From the NCBI GenBank assembly GCA_021779205.1, contig JAJYBE010000053.1, positions 1-6,014 of the forward strand: a DNA stretch of 6,014 nt, given 5' to 3'. A program made the position numbers and the translations under genes. The DNA is from a bacterium (GTDB taxonomy: Bacteria > Patescibacteriota > Minisyncoccia > Moranbacterales > UBA2206). Position 1 is the stretch's first letter. Every line of letters begins with the position of its first letter. Of the stretch, positions 1-4,283 are shown in pieces. Below the pieces are notes generated by a model. That model made no database searches. It saw only the letters and a program-made list of their open reading frames with translations, and had not been told where the DNA came from.

Positions 1-13
1 TAAAAAAATTATT

Positions 14-415
14 TTAATTTACTAAGACGTTTTTCATCTTCTTCAACTGCCCCTTCACACTAGCATCGCAAATCTCATCCCCCACCTTCACAATCACTCC
101 GCCTTTGATTTTTTCATCAACCGTGTTTTCAATCTCCACCTTCCCTGCCTGATATTTTTTCTTAATAAATCCACTCAGCCTTTCAATCATCTCTGCGCCT
201 AGCTTCTCTTGAGAAATAACCTGCGCCATAACAATCCCGTTTTTCTGATTCGTTACCGATTCAAATTTTCGTAAAATTTCATTTTTCAGTCGCATCTGCC
301 TATTTTTTGCAAGAACCTTCACGAAATTAGAAACTAAAACATCAACCTCGCTGTGAGATTTGTCCAGAGTCGCTTCGTACAAAGATTTTGCGTATTGTGC
401 TGATGTTACTCGCAT
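14..415 (-). CDS. atpH: F-type ATP synthase delta subunit (short form)
   Basis: Delta (OSCP-type) subunit of the peripheral stalk, which ties the b subunits to the top of the alpha3beta3 head. The N-terminus has the family pattern around QYAKSLYEA (residues 7-15). The C-terminal domain has the beta strand IVMAQVIS (61-68) and the signature VDEKIKGGVIVKVGDEICDASVKG (99-122, key residues D100, G105-G106, G112-D113, D118, S119-V120, G122). At 133 residues it is clearly shorter than the usual 170-180. The shortening is in the N-terminal helical domain, with only about 58 residues before the first C-terminal-domain strand. ATG at 415 is the only ATG, GTG or TTG between the upstream in-frame TGA (491-493) and the conserved N-terminus, but it lacks a close Shine-Dalgarno. 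It is the fifth gene of the atp cluster, 110 nt after atpF; atpA would be expected beyond the window edge. Identification is firm. Confidence 0.93.
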   Translation of the reverse strand: MRVTSAQYAKSLYEATLDKSHSEVDVLVSNFVKVLAKNRQMRLKNEILRKFESVTNQKNGIVMAQVISQEKLGAEMIERLSGFIKKKYQAGKVEIENTVDEKIKGGVIVKVGDEICDASVKGQLKKMKNVLVN

Positions 416-450
416 ACTAGTTACTATATCGTTTAAAATATTTACTCCTG

Positions 451-465
451 GGGACTCACAGTCCC
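451..465 (-). promoter_or_regulatory. Perfect 6-bp hairpin in the atpF-atpH gap
   Basis: On the coding strand the sequence is GGGACT-GTG-AGTCCC, a perfect 6-bp stem with a 3-nt loop. It is GC-rich inside an otherwise AT-rich 110-nt gap and sits about 35 nt before the atpH start. No T-run follows, only CAGGAGTAAAT, so it does not look like an intrinsic terminator. It could be a processing or stability element, or a dispersed short palindrome. A purine-rich AGGAG follows the stem but is about 30 nt from the atpH ATG, too far for standard use. The rest of the gap (466-525) holds nothing I recognise. Confidence 0.5.
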
Positions 466-525
466 TTCTTTGCTTATCTGCGTTTTTGCGTCAATTTTTT
501 TAATTTATATTAGCCCGCACTCAAC

Positions 526-1017
526 CTATTGTTTCAAACTTTTCTCAATCAATTCTCTATCCCTATTTTTATCCAATTTCTCCCCAATAATCTTCTCCGT
601 TGCCAAAACTACGAGATTGGCTATTTCACCTTTCACTTCTGAGAGCATTTTGTTTTTTTCCTGCTCAATCTGACTCTTGGCGCTGGCTAGTAATTTTTCA
701 CTCTGATTTCTAGCTTCAAGCACGATACTCATCGAATTAGCCTTGGCCTGATCCTCGGCCATCTTGGCTATCTCCTGTGCTTCTTTTTTCGCCTTAGTTA
801 TTACTTCTTTTTCTTTTTCGACAATCTCTTCCAGTTTTTTCCCGGCCATGTCTGCGTCCTGAAGACCCTTTTCAATTTTGTTCGTTCGACTGTTGAGAGT
901 TTTTAAAACCGGCTTATAGGCAAATTTGTAGAGCGCCCAAAGGACAATCGCAAAATTAACCATTTGCGCAACAAGAAGATTGGCTTCAATGTGAAATGTT
1001 TTGATTAGTTCGTCCAT
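526..1017 (-). CDS. atpF: F-type ATP synthase b subunit
   Basis: The b subunit forms the peripheral stalk that stops the catalytic head turning with the rotor. One membrane helix lies near the N-terminus (about residues 13-34, VAQMVNFAIVLWALYKFAYKP), including the usual NF and the KP just after the membrane. A long charged coiled-coil region follows (about 44-130), rich in K, E and A. The C-terminus has the family ending EKIIGEKLDKNRDRELIEKSL (141-161). The length, 163 residues, is normal for bacterial b subunits. The ATG at 1017 places the conserved hydrophobic segment correctly, though no good Shine-Dalgarno is visible. It lies between atpE (64-nt gap with a hairpin) and atpH. A single b gene is seen here and no b' duplicate, so a b2 homodimer is expected. 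Confidence 0.95.
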   Translation of the reverse strand: MDELIKTFHIEANLLVAQMVNFAIVLWALYKFAYKPVLKTLNSRTNKIEKGLQDADMAGKKLEEIVEKEKEVITKAKKEAQEIAKMAEDQAKANSMSIVLEARNQSEKLLASAKSQIEQEKNKMLSEVKGEIANLVVLATEKIIGEKLDKNRDRELIEKSLKQ

Positions 1018-1048
1018 AGTCGTAAATTAATAATATAATAATCTTATT

Positions 1049-1072
1049 TCAACCCCGAATACTCGGGATTGA
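1049..1072 (-). promoter_or_regulatory. Stem-loop just after the atpE stop codon
   Basis: In the transcript this reads UCAAUCCCGA-GUAU-UCGGGGUUGA: a 10-bp stem with one internal U-G wobble and a 4-nt loop. It begins about 10 nt after the atpE stop codon. The sequence after it is AT-rich but has no continuous U-run, so it looks more like an RNA 3'-end stabiliser, processing site or partial attenuator than a complete terminator. By position it could keep atpE mRNA abundant relative to atpF and atpH. That role is inferred; the pairing is seen directly. Confidence 0.6.
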
Positions 1073-1081
1073 GAAAAACTA

Positions 1082-1294
1082 CTATTTAATTGAGAATGCA
1101 ATAACCAGGGCATAAATCGCCACGGCTTCGGCAAAAGCAGCTGCAAGAAGCATTGGCACCAAAATCTTTTCTGTGCACTCAGGATTACGCCCGATTGATT
1201 CCATGGCTTTTGCACCAATCCTTCCGATTGCAAGGGCCGGTGCGACCGATCCTAGGCCAATCGCCAAAGCTTTCGCTATCATTGTTAAATCCAT
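1082..1294 (-). CDS. atpE: F-type ATP synthase c subunit (rotor ring)
   Basis: The c subunit is a two-helix hairpin whose copies form the rotor ring that carries ions across the membrane. Helix 1 spans roughly residues 3-27, the polar loop holds the conserved GRNPE (35-39), and helix 2 spans about 45-68. The ion-binding carboxylate is E56 in AAAFAEAVAIYALV. I23 replaces the glutamine of sodium-type rings and A57-V58 replaces the Ser-Thr pair, so proton coupling is favoured. Helix 1 has A18-x-A20-x-A22-x-G24 where many species have repeated glycines, and R25 lies near the end of the helix. At 70 residues it is a short c subunit. The Shine-Dalgarno is weak. Stem-loops lie on both sides of the gene. 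Identification is firm; ion choice is inferred from residues. Confidence 0.95.
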   Translation of the reverse strand: MDLTMIAKALAIGLGSVAPALAIGRIGAKAMESIGRNPECTEKILVPMLLAAAFAEAVAIYALVIAFSIK

Positions 1295-1309
1295 ACCGCT
1301 ATATCTCTA

Positions 1310-1356
1310 TTCTTACGGTCGACTATTGTTTATTATTTTTAACGTCGCCGTGAGAA
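1310..1356 (-). promoter_or_regulatory. Interrupted stem-loop upstream of atpE
   Basis: The arms are TTCT-C-ACGG-CGAC on the upstream side and GTCG-A-CCGT-A-AGAA on the downstream side of the transcript. They give three 4-bp blocks separated by one C/A mismatch and one bulged A, closing an AT-rich loop of about 20 nt. The downstream arm ends 15 nt before the atpE ATG, so the structure directly adjoins the translation start region. It could insulate the atpE start from atpB mRNA folding, or be a processing site. The paired blocks are seen directly; function is inferred. The remaining bases between atpB and atpE are AT-rich and unremarkable. Confidence 0.45.
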
Positions 1357-1387
1357 TAAATTAAAAAAATAATTAACCTAGCTAAAC

Positions 1388-2254
1388 TCAATGTTCATGC
1401 TCTTGTGTTGCAATCGTCATATATACCAGCGCCAGTATCGCAAAAATTAGTGCCTGAATAATGCCTACGATCATTTCCAAAAACATAAACGGCAGTGGCA
1501 AGATATAGGCAAAAAGCGCCATCATCGAAGCTAAAAGCACTTCTCCCGCAAAAATATTGCCAAAAAGACGAAATGTAAGCGAGGCCACTTTAGCAAATTC
1601 GCTAATTACCTCCACCAACCCCACAAAAACCTTGATCGGATTGACAAGGACAACCGTGAAATCTTTGCGAATTTTTCCGGGAATTTCCAATAGCAGTTTC
1701 AGATTCACGAATTTATTAAAATAATTCCAAACACCAATAACTAGCACTCCCGCAACGTGCGAACCGATAACAGCCACTAAGGCTAGGGCCAGTGTTGTAT
1801 TGATATCAGCCGTTCCTCCGCGCAAAAGCGGAATGAAAACTTTATGCCCCTCTGCCACTTCATCAAAACCAATCGTACCCATTCCAGGAATGAGGCCCAG
1901 CCAATTATTCACGAAAATAAAAAGGAAAAGCGCGAGAGCGATCGGCAAAAATTTTTCTGATTTTTTGCGCGATCCAGTCACACTATCCGCCATTTCTAGG
2001 GCTTTTTCCAAAAGAAGTTCAAAAATATTTTGCACACCTCGAGGCACTTTTCTGATTTTTCTGCCCACGGCGACAAAGAAAATGACTAAAATAAAAACCG
2101 CCACCCAGCTGGCAAGCAGCGAATTAGTGACAGTTAGGTTGCCAATATGCGCCAATGGTTCGGCGAAAAGGGTCGACTCATGACTCACCTCCTGATTTGG
2201 TGCTTGGGTTATTTCTGGATTGGTTGTTATGACGGTTTGTTCTGCCATAGTCAT
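1388..2254 (-). CDS. atpB: F-type ATP synthase a subunit
   Basis: The a subunit is the membrane stator that forms the two ion half-channels beside the c ring. The hydrophilic N-terminus (1-42) is followed by a first helix (about 43-64), then LFLFIFVNNWLGLIPG (109-124) and GGTADINTTLALAL (146-159), a family landmark. The key helix is ASLTFRLFGNIFAGEVL (224-240) with the essential arginine at R229 and the conserved FGN. The last helix has Q267 in GIIQALIFAILALVYM, equivalent to E. coli Gln252. The length of 288 is normal. The start ATG overlaps the stop of the preceding AtpZ/AtpI-like gene as ATGA, indicating coupled translation; a second ATG two codons later is possible. The C-terminus is histidine-rich (QEHEH). 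Confidence 0.96.
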   Translation of the reverse strand: MTMAEQTVITTNPEITQAPNQEVSHESTLFAEPLAHIGNLTVTNSLLASWVAVFILVIFFVAVGRKIRKVPRGVQNIFELLLEKALEMADSVTGSRKKSEKFLPIALALFLFIFVNNWLGLIPGMGTIGFDEVAEGHKVFIPLLRGGTADINTTLALALVAVIGSHVAGVLVIGVWNYFNKFVNLKLLLEIPGKIRKDFTVVLVNPIKVFVGLVEVISEFAKVASLTFRLFGNIFAGEVLLASMMALFAYILPLPFMFLEMIVGIIQALIFAILALVYMTIATQEHEH

Positions 2255-2553
2255 TTTTCTCTATTTATATCCCCTTCTGATTTATTTTTCAGCTTCTTAG
2301 CCCTATTCGCTTCGTTCGTTATCCTGTCCATCGCTTCTCTCGCGTCCTTAACAATTCCCATAGTAGAAACAACAAAGGCCACTCCTACGCATAGCAAGAA
2401 TAGTTTTGGCTCGGTGGAATACTTTTTGTCCAGCCATTTTCCCAGAAATAGCGCCACAATGATTGGTCCGCCAATCCAGCTGCTCAGCCTTCCAAACAAA
2501 ACCAAACTTGGCTGCCACCACAGCATCTTTGTTTCATCTTTCTTGCTATTCAT
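2251..2553 (-). CDS. AtpZ/AtpI-family small membrane protein
   Basis: A small protein (100 residues) encoded first in the atp operon. Members of this family (the ATPase_gene1/AtpZ and AtpI groups) are linked to c-ring assembly or to cation movement near the synthase, but are not core catalytic subunits. Two hydrophobic segments are seen (about 24-40 and 50-68), separated by GKWLDKKYSTEP (38-49), which matches the family pattern G-x-WLD...T-x-P. The C-terminal tail (70-100) is charged and helical. The stop codon overlaps the atpB start by 4 bp. AGAGGAG lies 16 nt before the ATG, rather far, so initiation may rely on coupling to the short ORF at 2567-2632. A TGA (TGA-AAT-ATG) just upstream rules out extension. 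The choice between AtpZ and AtpI naming is uncertain, so no symbol is given. Confidence 0.85.
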   Translation of the reverse strand: MNSKKDETKMLWWQPSLVLFGRLSSWIGGPIIVALFLGKWLDKKYSTEPKLFLLCVGVAFVVSTMGIVKDAREAMDRITNEANRAKKLKNKSEGDINREK

Positions 2554-2566
2554 ATTTCAGATTACA

Positions 2567-2632
2567 CTACTCCTCTATTCTCCCGTAAAAAGGGAAAAAA
2601 GTCAATATTGCATAATCCACCCAACTTTGCAT
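2567..2632 (-). CDS. Candidate 21-residue upstream ORF (leader peptide)
   Basis: A short open frame beginning ATG-CAA-AGT-TGG and ending GAG-GAG-TAG, encoding a 21-residue peptide that starts MQSWVDYAILTFF. It is aromatic and hydrophobic in the middle with an acidic end. GGAGGA (2639-2644) lies 6 nt before the ATG, the best ribosome-binding site I see anywhere in the window. The stop is 13 nt before the AtpZ/AtpI start, so ribosomes ending here could restart on the operon. A competing ATG at 2638 in another frame has only about 2-3 nt of spacing. No known family is recognised. It may be a leader peptide, a very small membrane protein or a chance frame; the ribosome-binding site is the main support. 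Confidence 0.45.
   Translation of the reverse strand: MQSWVDYAILTFFPFYGRIEE
2577..2605 (-). promoter_or_regulatory. Candidate proximal promoter of the atp operon
   Basis: TTGACT (2600-2605, 5 of 6 matches to the sigma70 -35 box) and GAGAAT (2577-2582, 4 of 6 to the -10 box) with 17-bp spacing. Transcription would begin near 2570, giving a leader of about 17 nt before the AtpZ/AtpI ATG. The site lies inside the 21-codon ORF, so transcripts from it would omit that ORF. The spacer contains TCCC-TTTTTAC-GGGA, a 4-bp inverted repeat. Confidence 0.4.
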
Positions 2633-2638
2633 ACATCT

Positions 2639-2644
2639 TCCTCC
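2639..2644 (-). promoter_or_regulatory. Strong Shine-Dalgarno GGAGGA before the short ORF
   Basis: GGAGGA on the transcript, with a 6-nt spacer (AGATGT) to ATG at 2630-2632. It is preceded by another purine-rich block (GGAGAAGC). The spacing is close to ideal and the match is stronger than for any annotated gene here, where Shine-Dalgarno sites are weak or absent. It therefore decides the likely start of the 21-codon ORF over the overlapping ATG. Confidence 0.6.
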
Positions 2645-2678
2645 GCTTCTCCAGGCACTAACATTATTTACTAAATCG

Positions 2679-2710
2679 TATTTTATTTTTTTGCACAAAA
2701 AAGTAAAATA
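2679..2710 (-). promoter_or_regulatory. AT-rich inverted repeat containing a distal promoter
   Basis: Two 14-nt arms, TATTTTATTTTTTT (2679-2692) and AAAAAAGTAAAATA (2697-2710), pair with one mismatch or wobble around GCAC. Within them on the minus strand are TTTACT (2702-2707, 4 of 6 to a -35 box) and TAAAAT (2680-2685, 5 of 6 to a -10 box), with 16-bp spacing. Transcription would start near 2673 and include the short ORF and its ribosome-binding site. AT-rich tracts often give chance promoter matches, so confidence is modest. The inverted repeat itself is clear. Confidence 0.4.
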
Positions 2711-2740
2711 AAAAATCAAAGAACCCGATTAATTATTGGG
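2705..2740 (-). terminator. Possible weak terminator after the 105-residue gene
   Basis: The transcript reads CCCAAT-AATTA-ATCGGG (six pairs with one A/C mismatch, 5-nt loop), then TTCTTTGATTTTTTATTTT. The stem overlaps the stop codon of the preceding gene. The U-rich tract is right for an intrinsic terminator but the stem is short and imperfect, so read-through into the atp operon is plausible. Confidence 0.3.
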
Positions 2741-3050
2741 GCAATTGCGTCTGTATAGCCTCAAGATATTCAGCAAATTGCCTATGGCTTTCTTCTTTTA
2801 TAATCTTTTCTATGACCGTTCGATCTATGTACTGTTCATAGTAATTATAAAAATCTTCCACTGATTGCATCTCTGGAAATTCTTCTTTTTCCTTAAATTC
2901 AGTTGCCTTTTCAAGCTTTTCAGCCACTGAGGCGAAAATAATCTTTGTAATTCGTTCGATGTGATCTTTTTTTGTTTTATCATCAAACCCAATAGAATCA
3001 AAAAATAAATTTAGATCTTTTAAATTTTCCAATGCTTGTTTATTATTCAT
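2733..3050 (-). CDS. Small helical protein, possibly DUF5663-like
   Basis: I do not recognise this 105-residue protein with certainty. It is soluble, strongly charged and predicted all-helical, with no signal peptide or membrane segment. The N-terminal part has LFFDSIGFDD (15-24), then a long amphipathic stretch ending KIIFASVAEKLEKA. The second half has VEDFYNYYEQYIDRTVIEKIIKEE (64-87, aromatic F-Y-N-Y-Y run). The layout, 'IGFDD' then helix then acidic loop then 'I-x-x-I-x-x-E', recalls the short DUF5663 proteins common in CPR genomes, but this is an impression only. The gene starts 30 nt after the stop of the 201-residue gene and is probably co-transcribed from the promoter at 3885-3912. 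There is no clear Shine-Dalgarno; the preceding leader is nearly all A and T. Confidence 0.75.
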   Translation of the reverse strand: MNNKQALENLKDLNLFFDSIGFDDKTKKDHIERITKIIFASVAEKLEKATEFKEKEEFPEMQSVEDFYNYYEQYIDRTVIEKIIKEESHRQFAEYLEAIQTQLPQ

Positions 3051-3080
3051 AAAAAATTCGTTATTTATTATAGTGAATAT

Positions 3081-3686
3081 TTATTTGTTATTTTTTTGTT
3101 TTTTACGTTTTATGAAATCAGAAAATTTTCCAATCATACCGCCAGCAATTGCGCCACCAATAGTAACGATTGCAACTGCAATTGCTACTTCAGTTCCTGC
3201 GTCCGCACCTCTTTGACCAAACGCTAAAACATCTGGATTGTTGATGGCATGTAGCATTACCTCTACTGATCCTGCGACTGCAGCGCCAAGTCCAGCGAGT
3301 CTTAACATCCATTTATTTTTTTCTCCAAATCCAGCTTCTTTTGCTTTCAGCCATTTTTCTGCAGAGCCTTTTATTTGTTCCTTGTTTGCCTCGACATAAT
3401 TTTCGATTTTTCTGTCTTCAACCGCTTCGGCATTGTTTTTTTCATAACTTTCGGCTCCTGCCGATTTTGATTCACTTCCTCTCTCCGCAACTTCTTCAGT
3501 TGAGCTTTTCGCCCTTTCATTTTTTGCCGCTTCCAATTCTTTTGCCTTCTGTGCAAGCTCCGCAACCTTGTCATAATTACCGGATTTCATTGCTTCAGCC
3601 ATATCTTTGTTTATTGACTCCGCAGTTTCTTCCTCTTTTTTATTGGATTCTTGACCCAAACTCATGTGATTTTCAAACTTAGACAT
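3081..3686 (-). CDS. Acidic coiled protein with glycine-zipper membrane hairpin
   Basis: Unrecognised protein of 201 residues. Residues 1-110 are hydrophilic, rich in E, K, A and S, and probably helical or disordered (for example DKVAELAQKAKELEAAKNERAK, 39-60). Two hydrophobic segments follow: about 127-147 (MLRLAGLGAAVAGSVEVMLHA) and about 166-187. The second contains G178-x3-G182-x3-G186, a glycine-zipper pattern. The C-terminal tail is basic (KRKKQKNNK). This suggests a protein anchored by a C-terminal hairpin that may oligomerise; small-residue hairpins of this kind occur in membrane-remodelling and pore-forming proteins, but nothing here proves that. The ATG at 3686 was chosen because the in-frame extension to 3791 starts at TTG and encodes only AT-rich low-complexity sequence; ATG at 3665 is an alternative. 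It is first in a two-gene unit with a consensus promoter. Confidence 0.8.
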   Translation of the reverse strand: MSKFENHMSLGQESNKKEEETAESINKDMAEAMKSGNYDKVAELAQKAKELEAAKNERAKSSTEEVAERGSESKSAGAESYEKNNAEAVEDRKIENYVEANKEQIKGSAEKWLKAKEAGFGEKNKWMLRLAGLGAAVAGSVEVMLHAINNPDVLAFGQRGADAGTEVAIAVAIVTIGGAIAGGMIGKFSDFIKRKKQKNNK

Positions 3687-3884
3687 AATTTTCTTTTTAA
3701 AAAATAAAAAATTAAAAAAATATTTAAAATAAAAACGAATGCTCGATCTGCAAAAATCATAATTAATATCTACGAAGATGAGATTGGCCAAACCGCTTAA
3801 TTCCGATTAAAATAAAAATATCCAACATTAATGGTGCTAGAATGAAAAACTTCATCCATGCGCATTAATTCCAAGCCTACTTAA
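3687..3884 (-). other. Long 5' leader of the glycine-zipper gene
   Basis: About 190 nt separate the consensus promoter from the ATG at 3686. Near its 5' end is a 7-bp hairpin (3840-3857, GGATGAA-GTTT-TTCATTC, one G-T wobble). A 22-codon open frame (3797-3865, starting ATG-CGC-ATG-GAT) has only a weak GGA upstream. An 8-bp palindrome TTGGCCAA lies at 3785-3792. The last 50 nt or so before the start are nearly all A and T with long U-runs and no Shine-Dalgarno. No known riboswitch or tRNA pattern is recognised. The length suggests post-transcriptional control, which is inference. Confidence 0.5.
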
Positions 3885-3912
3885 ATTATAACAAACCGAA
3901 AAAACCTGTCAA
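3885..3912 (-). promoter_or_regulatory. Consensus sigma70 promoter
   Basis: TTGACA (3907-3912) and TATAAT (3885-3890) on the minus strand, both perfect matches to the housekeeping sigma consensus, with a 16-bp spacer. Transcription would begin near 3878. It is the strongest promoter in the window and serves the two unrecognised genes at 3686-2733, with possible read-through into the atp operon. An inverted repeat lies immediately upstream of the -35 box. Confidence 0.8.
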
Positions 3913-3914
3913 TT

Positions 3915-3938
3915 ACTGATGGCTGTATAATAATCAGT
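3915..3938. repeat. Inverted repeat next to the -35 box
   Basis: ACTGAT (3915-3920) and ATCAGT (3933-3938), perfect 6-bp arms separated by 12 bp, giving a centre-to-centre distance of 18 bp. The near arm is 2 bp from the -35 box of the consensus promoter. This is the usual place for an activator or repressor dimer, but a 6-bp repeat can arise by chance in AT-rich DNA. Confidence 0.35.
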
Positions 3939-3987
3939 GTGGTGGATAACTAAAAAAGTGGCAGGACTTAAGCAATTGAACATTAAT

Positions 3988-4197
3988 TTACTTTTTCTCC
4001 TCCATAAAATTAACCACCAAAAAGACAACTAGTGAAGTGATGAAAAGCGCACCAAAAGTATAAGCTATTTTTAAAAATGCCTCATTTGCCATCTCGCCGT
4101 TAATTACTTCCCAAATTTTTAAAACAGCGACTATTAATGAGGCAACTGAAAACATCACTAAAACAATTCCCGTAAAGACTTTGATTTTTTTTAACAT
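3988..4197 (-). CDS. Small two-helix membrane protein
   Basis: Unrecognised 69-residue protein. Two hydrophobic segments are visible: about 7-27 (VFTGIVLVMFSVASLIVAVLK) and about 43-64 (KIAYTFGALFITSLVVFLVVNF), joined by a short polar loop (WEVINGEMANEAF). The N-terminus has lysines (MLKKIK) and the C-terminus ends MEEKK. By the positive-inside tendency both ends are probably cytoplasmic. There are no catalytic residues or cysteine motifs. ATG at 4197 is preceded by an AT-rich leader with only a weak GAAAGA and by a TATAAT box at 4230-4235. It stands alone, with about 100-nt gaps to the promoter region on one side and 86 nt to the TatD-family gene on the other. Confidence 0.75.
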   Translation of the reverse strand: MLKKIKVFTGIVLVMFSVASLIVAVLKIWEVINGEMANEAFLKIAYTFGALFITSLVVFLVVNFMEEKK

Positions 4198-4229
4198 AAA
4201 ATTAAATTAATAAATTATCTTTCAAATTT

Positions 4230-4235
4230 ATTATA
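4230..4235 (-). promoter_or_regulatory. -10 box before the small membrane protein gene
   Basis: Perfect TATAAT on the minus strand, about 33 nt before the ATG at 4197. The sequence 17-18 bp further up is T-rich (TTTTTA) and does not match a -35 box well, so this would be a weak or factor-assisted promoter. It sits in the gap after the TatD-family gene stop. Confidence 0.45.
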
Positions 4236-4283
4236 CCCTATCCTCAAGAAATTAAAAAAGAAAAATAAATTTTTATTTCAAAT

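Noticed and set aside
437..439. ATT as an alternative atpH start, 5 nt after GGAG
   Set aside because: ATT starts are very rare, and the ATG at 415 already places the conserved QYAKSLYEA segment at the usual distance from the N-terminus.
2147..2674. Long plus-strand open frame antisense to atpB and the AtpZ/AtpI gene
   Set aside because: It lies opposite two well-supported genes, has a low-complexity F/S/L-rich translation, no family motif and no ribosome-binding site. It is a shadow frame.
3067..3072. TATAAT on the minus strand just before the 105-residue gene
   Set aside because: There is no acceptable -35 box 16-18 bp upstream, and such hexamers are expected by chance in near-AT-only DNA. 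Co-transcription with the upstream gene is simpler.
3341..3682. Plus-strand open frame antisense to the 201-residue gene
   Set aside because: The translation is P/L/F/H-rich with no domain character, as expected opposite an E/K/A-rich gene.
3687..3791. N-terminal extension of the 201-residue protein to a TTG at 3791
   Set aside because: The added 35 codons encode low-complexity F/K/Y-rich sequence from an AT-rich leader, and there is a normal ATG at 3686 beginning a typical hydrophilic N-terminus.
3941..3949. DnaA-box-like 9-mer TTATCCACC on the minus strand (8 of 9 to TTATCCACA)
   Set aside because: It is a single imperfect copy with no cluster, no AT-rich unwinding pattern tied to it and no dnaA or dnaN nearby, so it is not evidence for an origin.
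3958..3980. Possible terminator after the 69-residue gene (AAGT-CCTGCC-ACTT then Ts)
   Set aside because: A 4-bp stem is too short to be convincing, even with the six Ts that follow.
4263..4278. AT-only hairpin (AAATAAA-AA-TTTATTT) followed by T-rich sequence after the TatD-family gene
   Set aside because: With only A-T pairs and a 2-nt loop it would be very unstable. The T-rich flank is what the base composition predicts, so a terminator cannot be supported.
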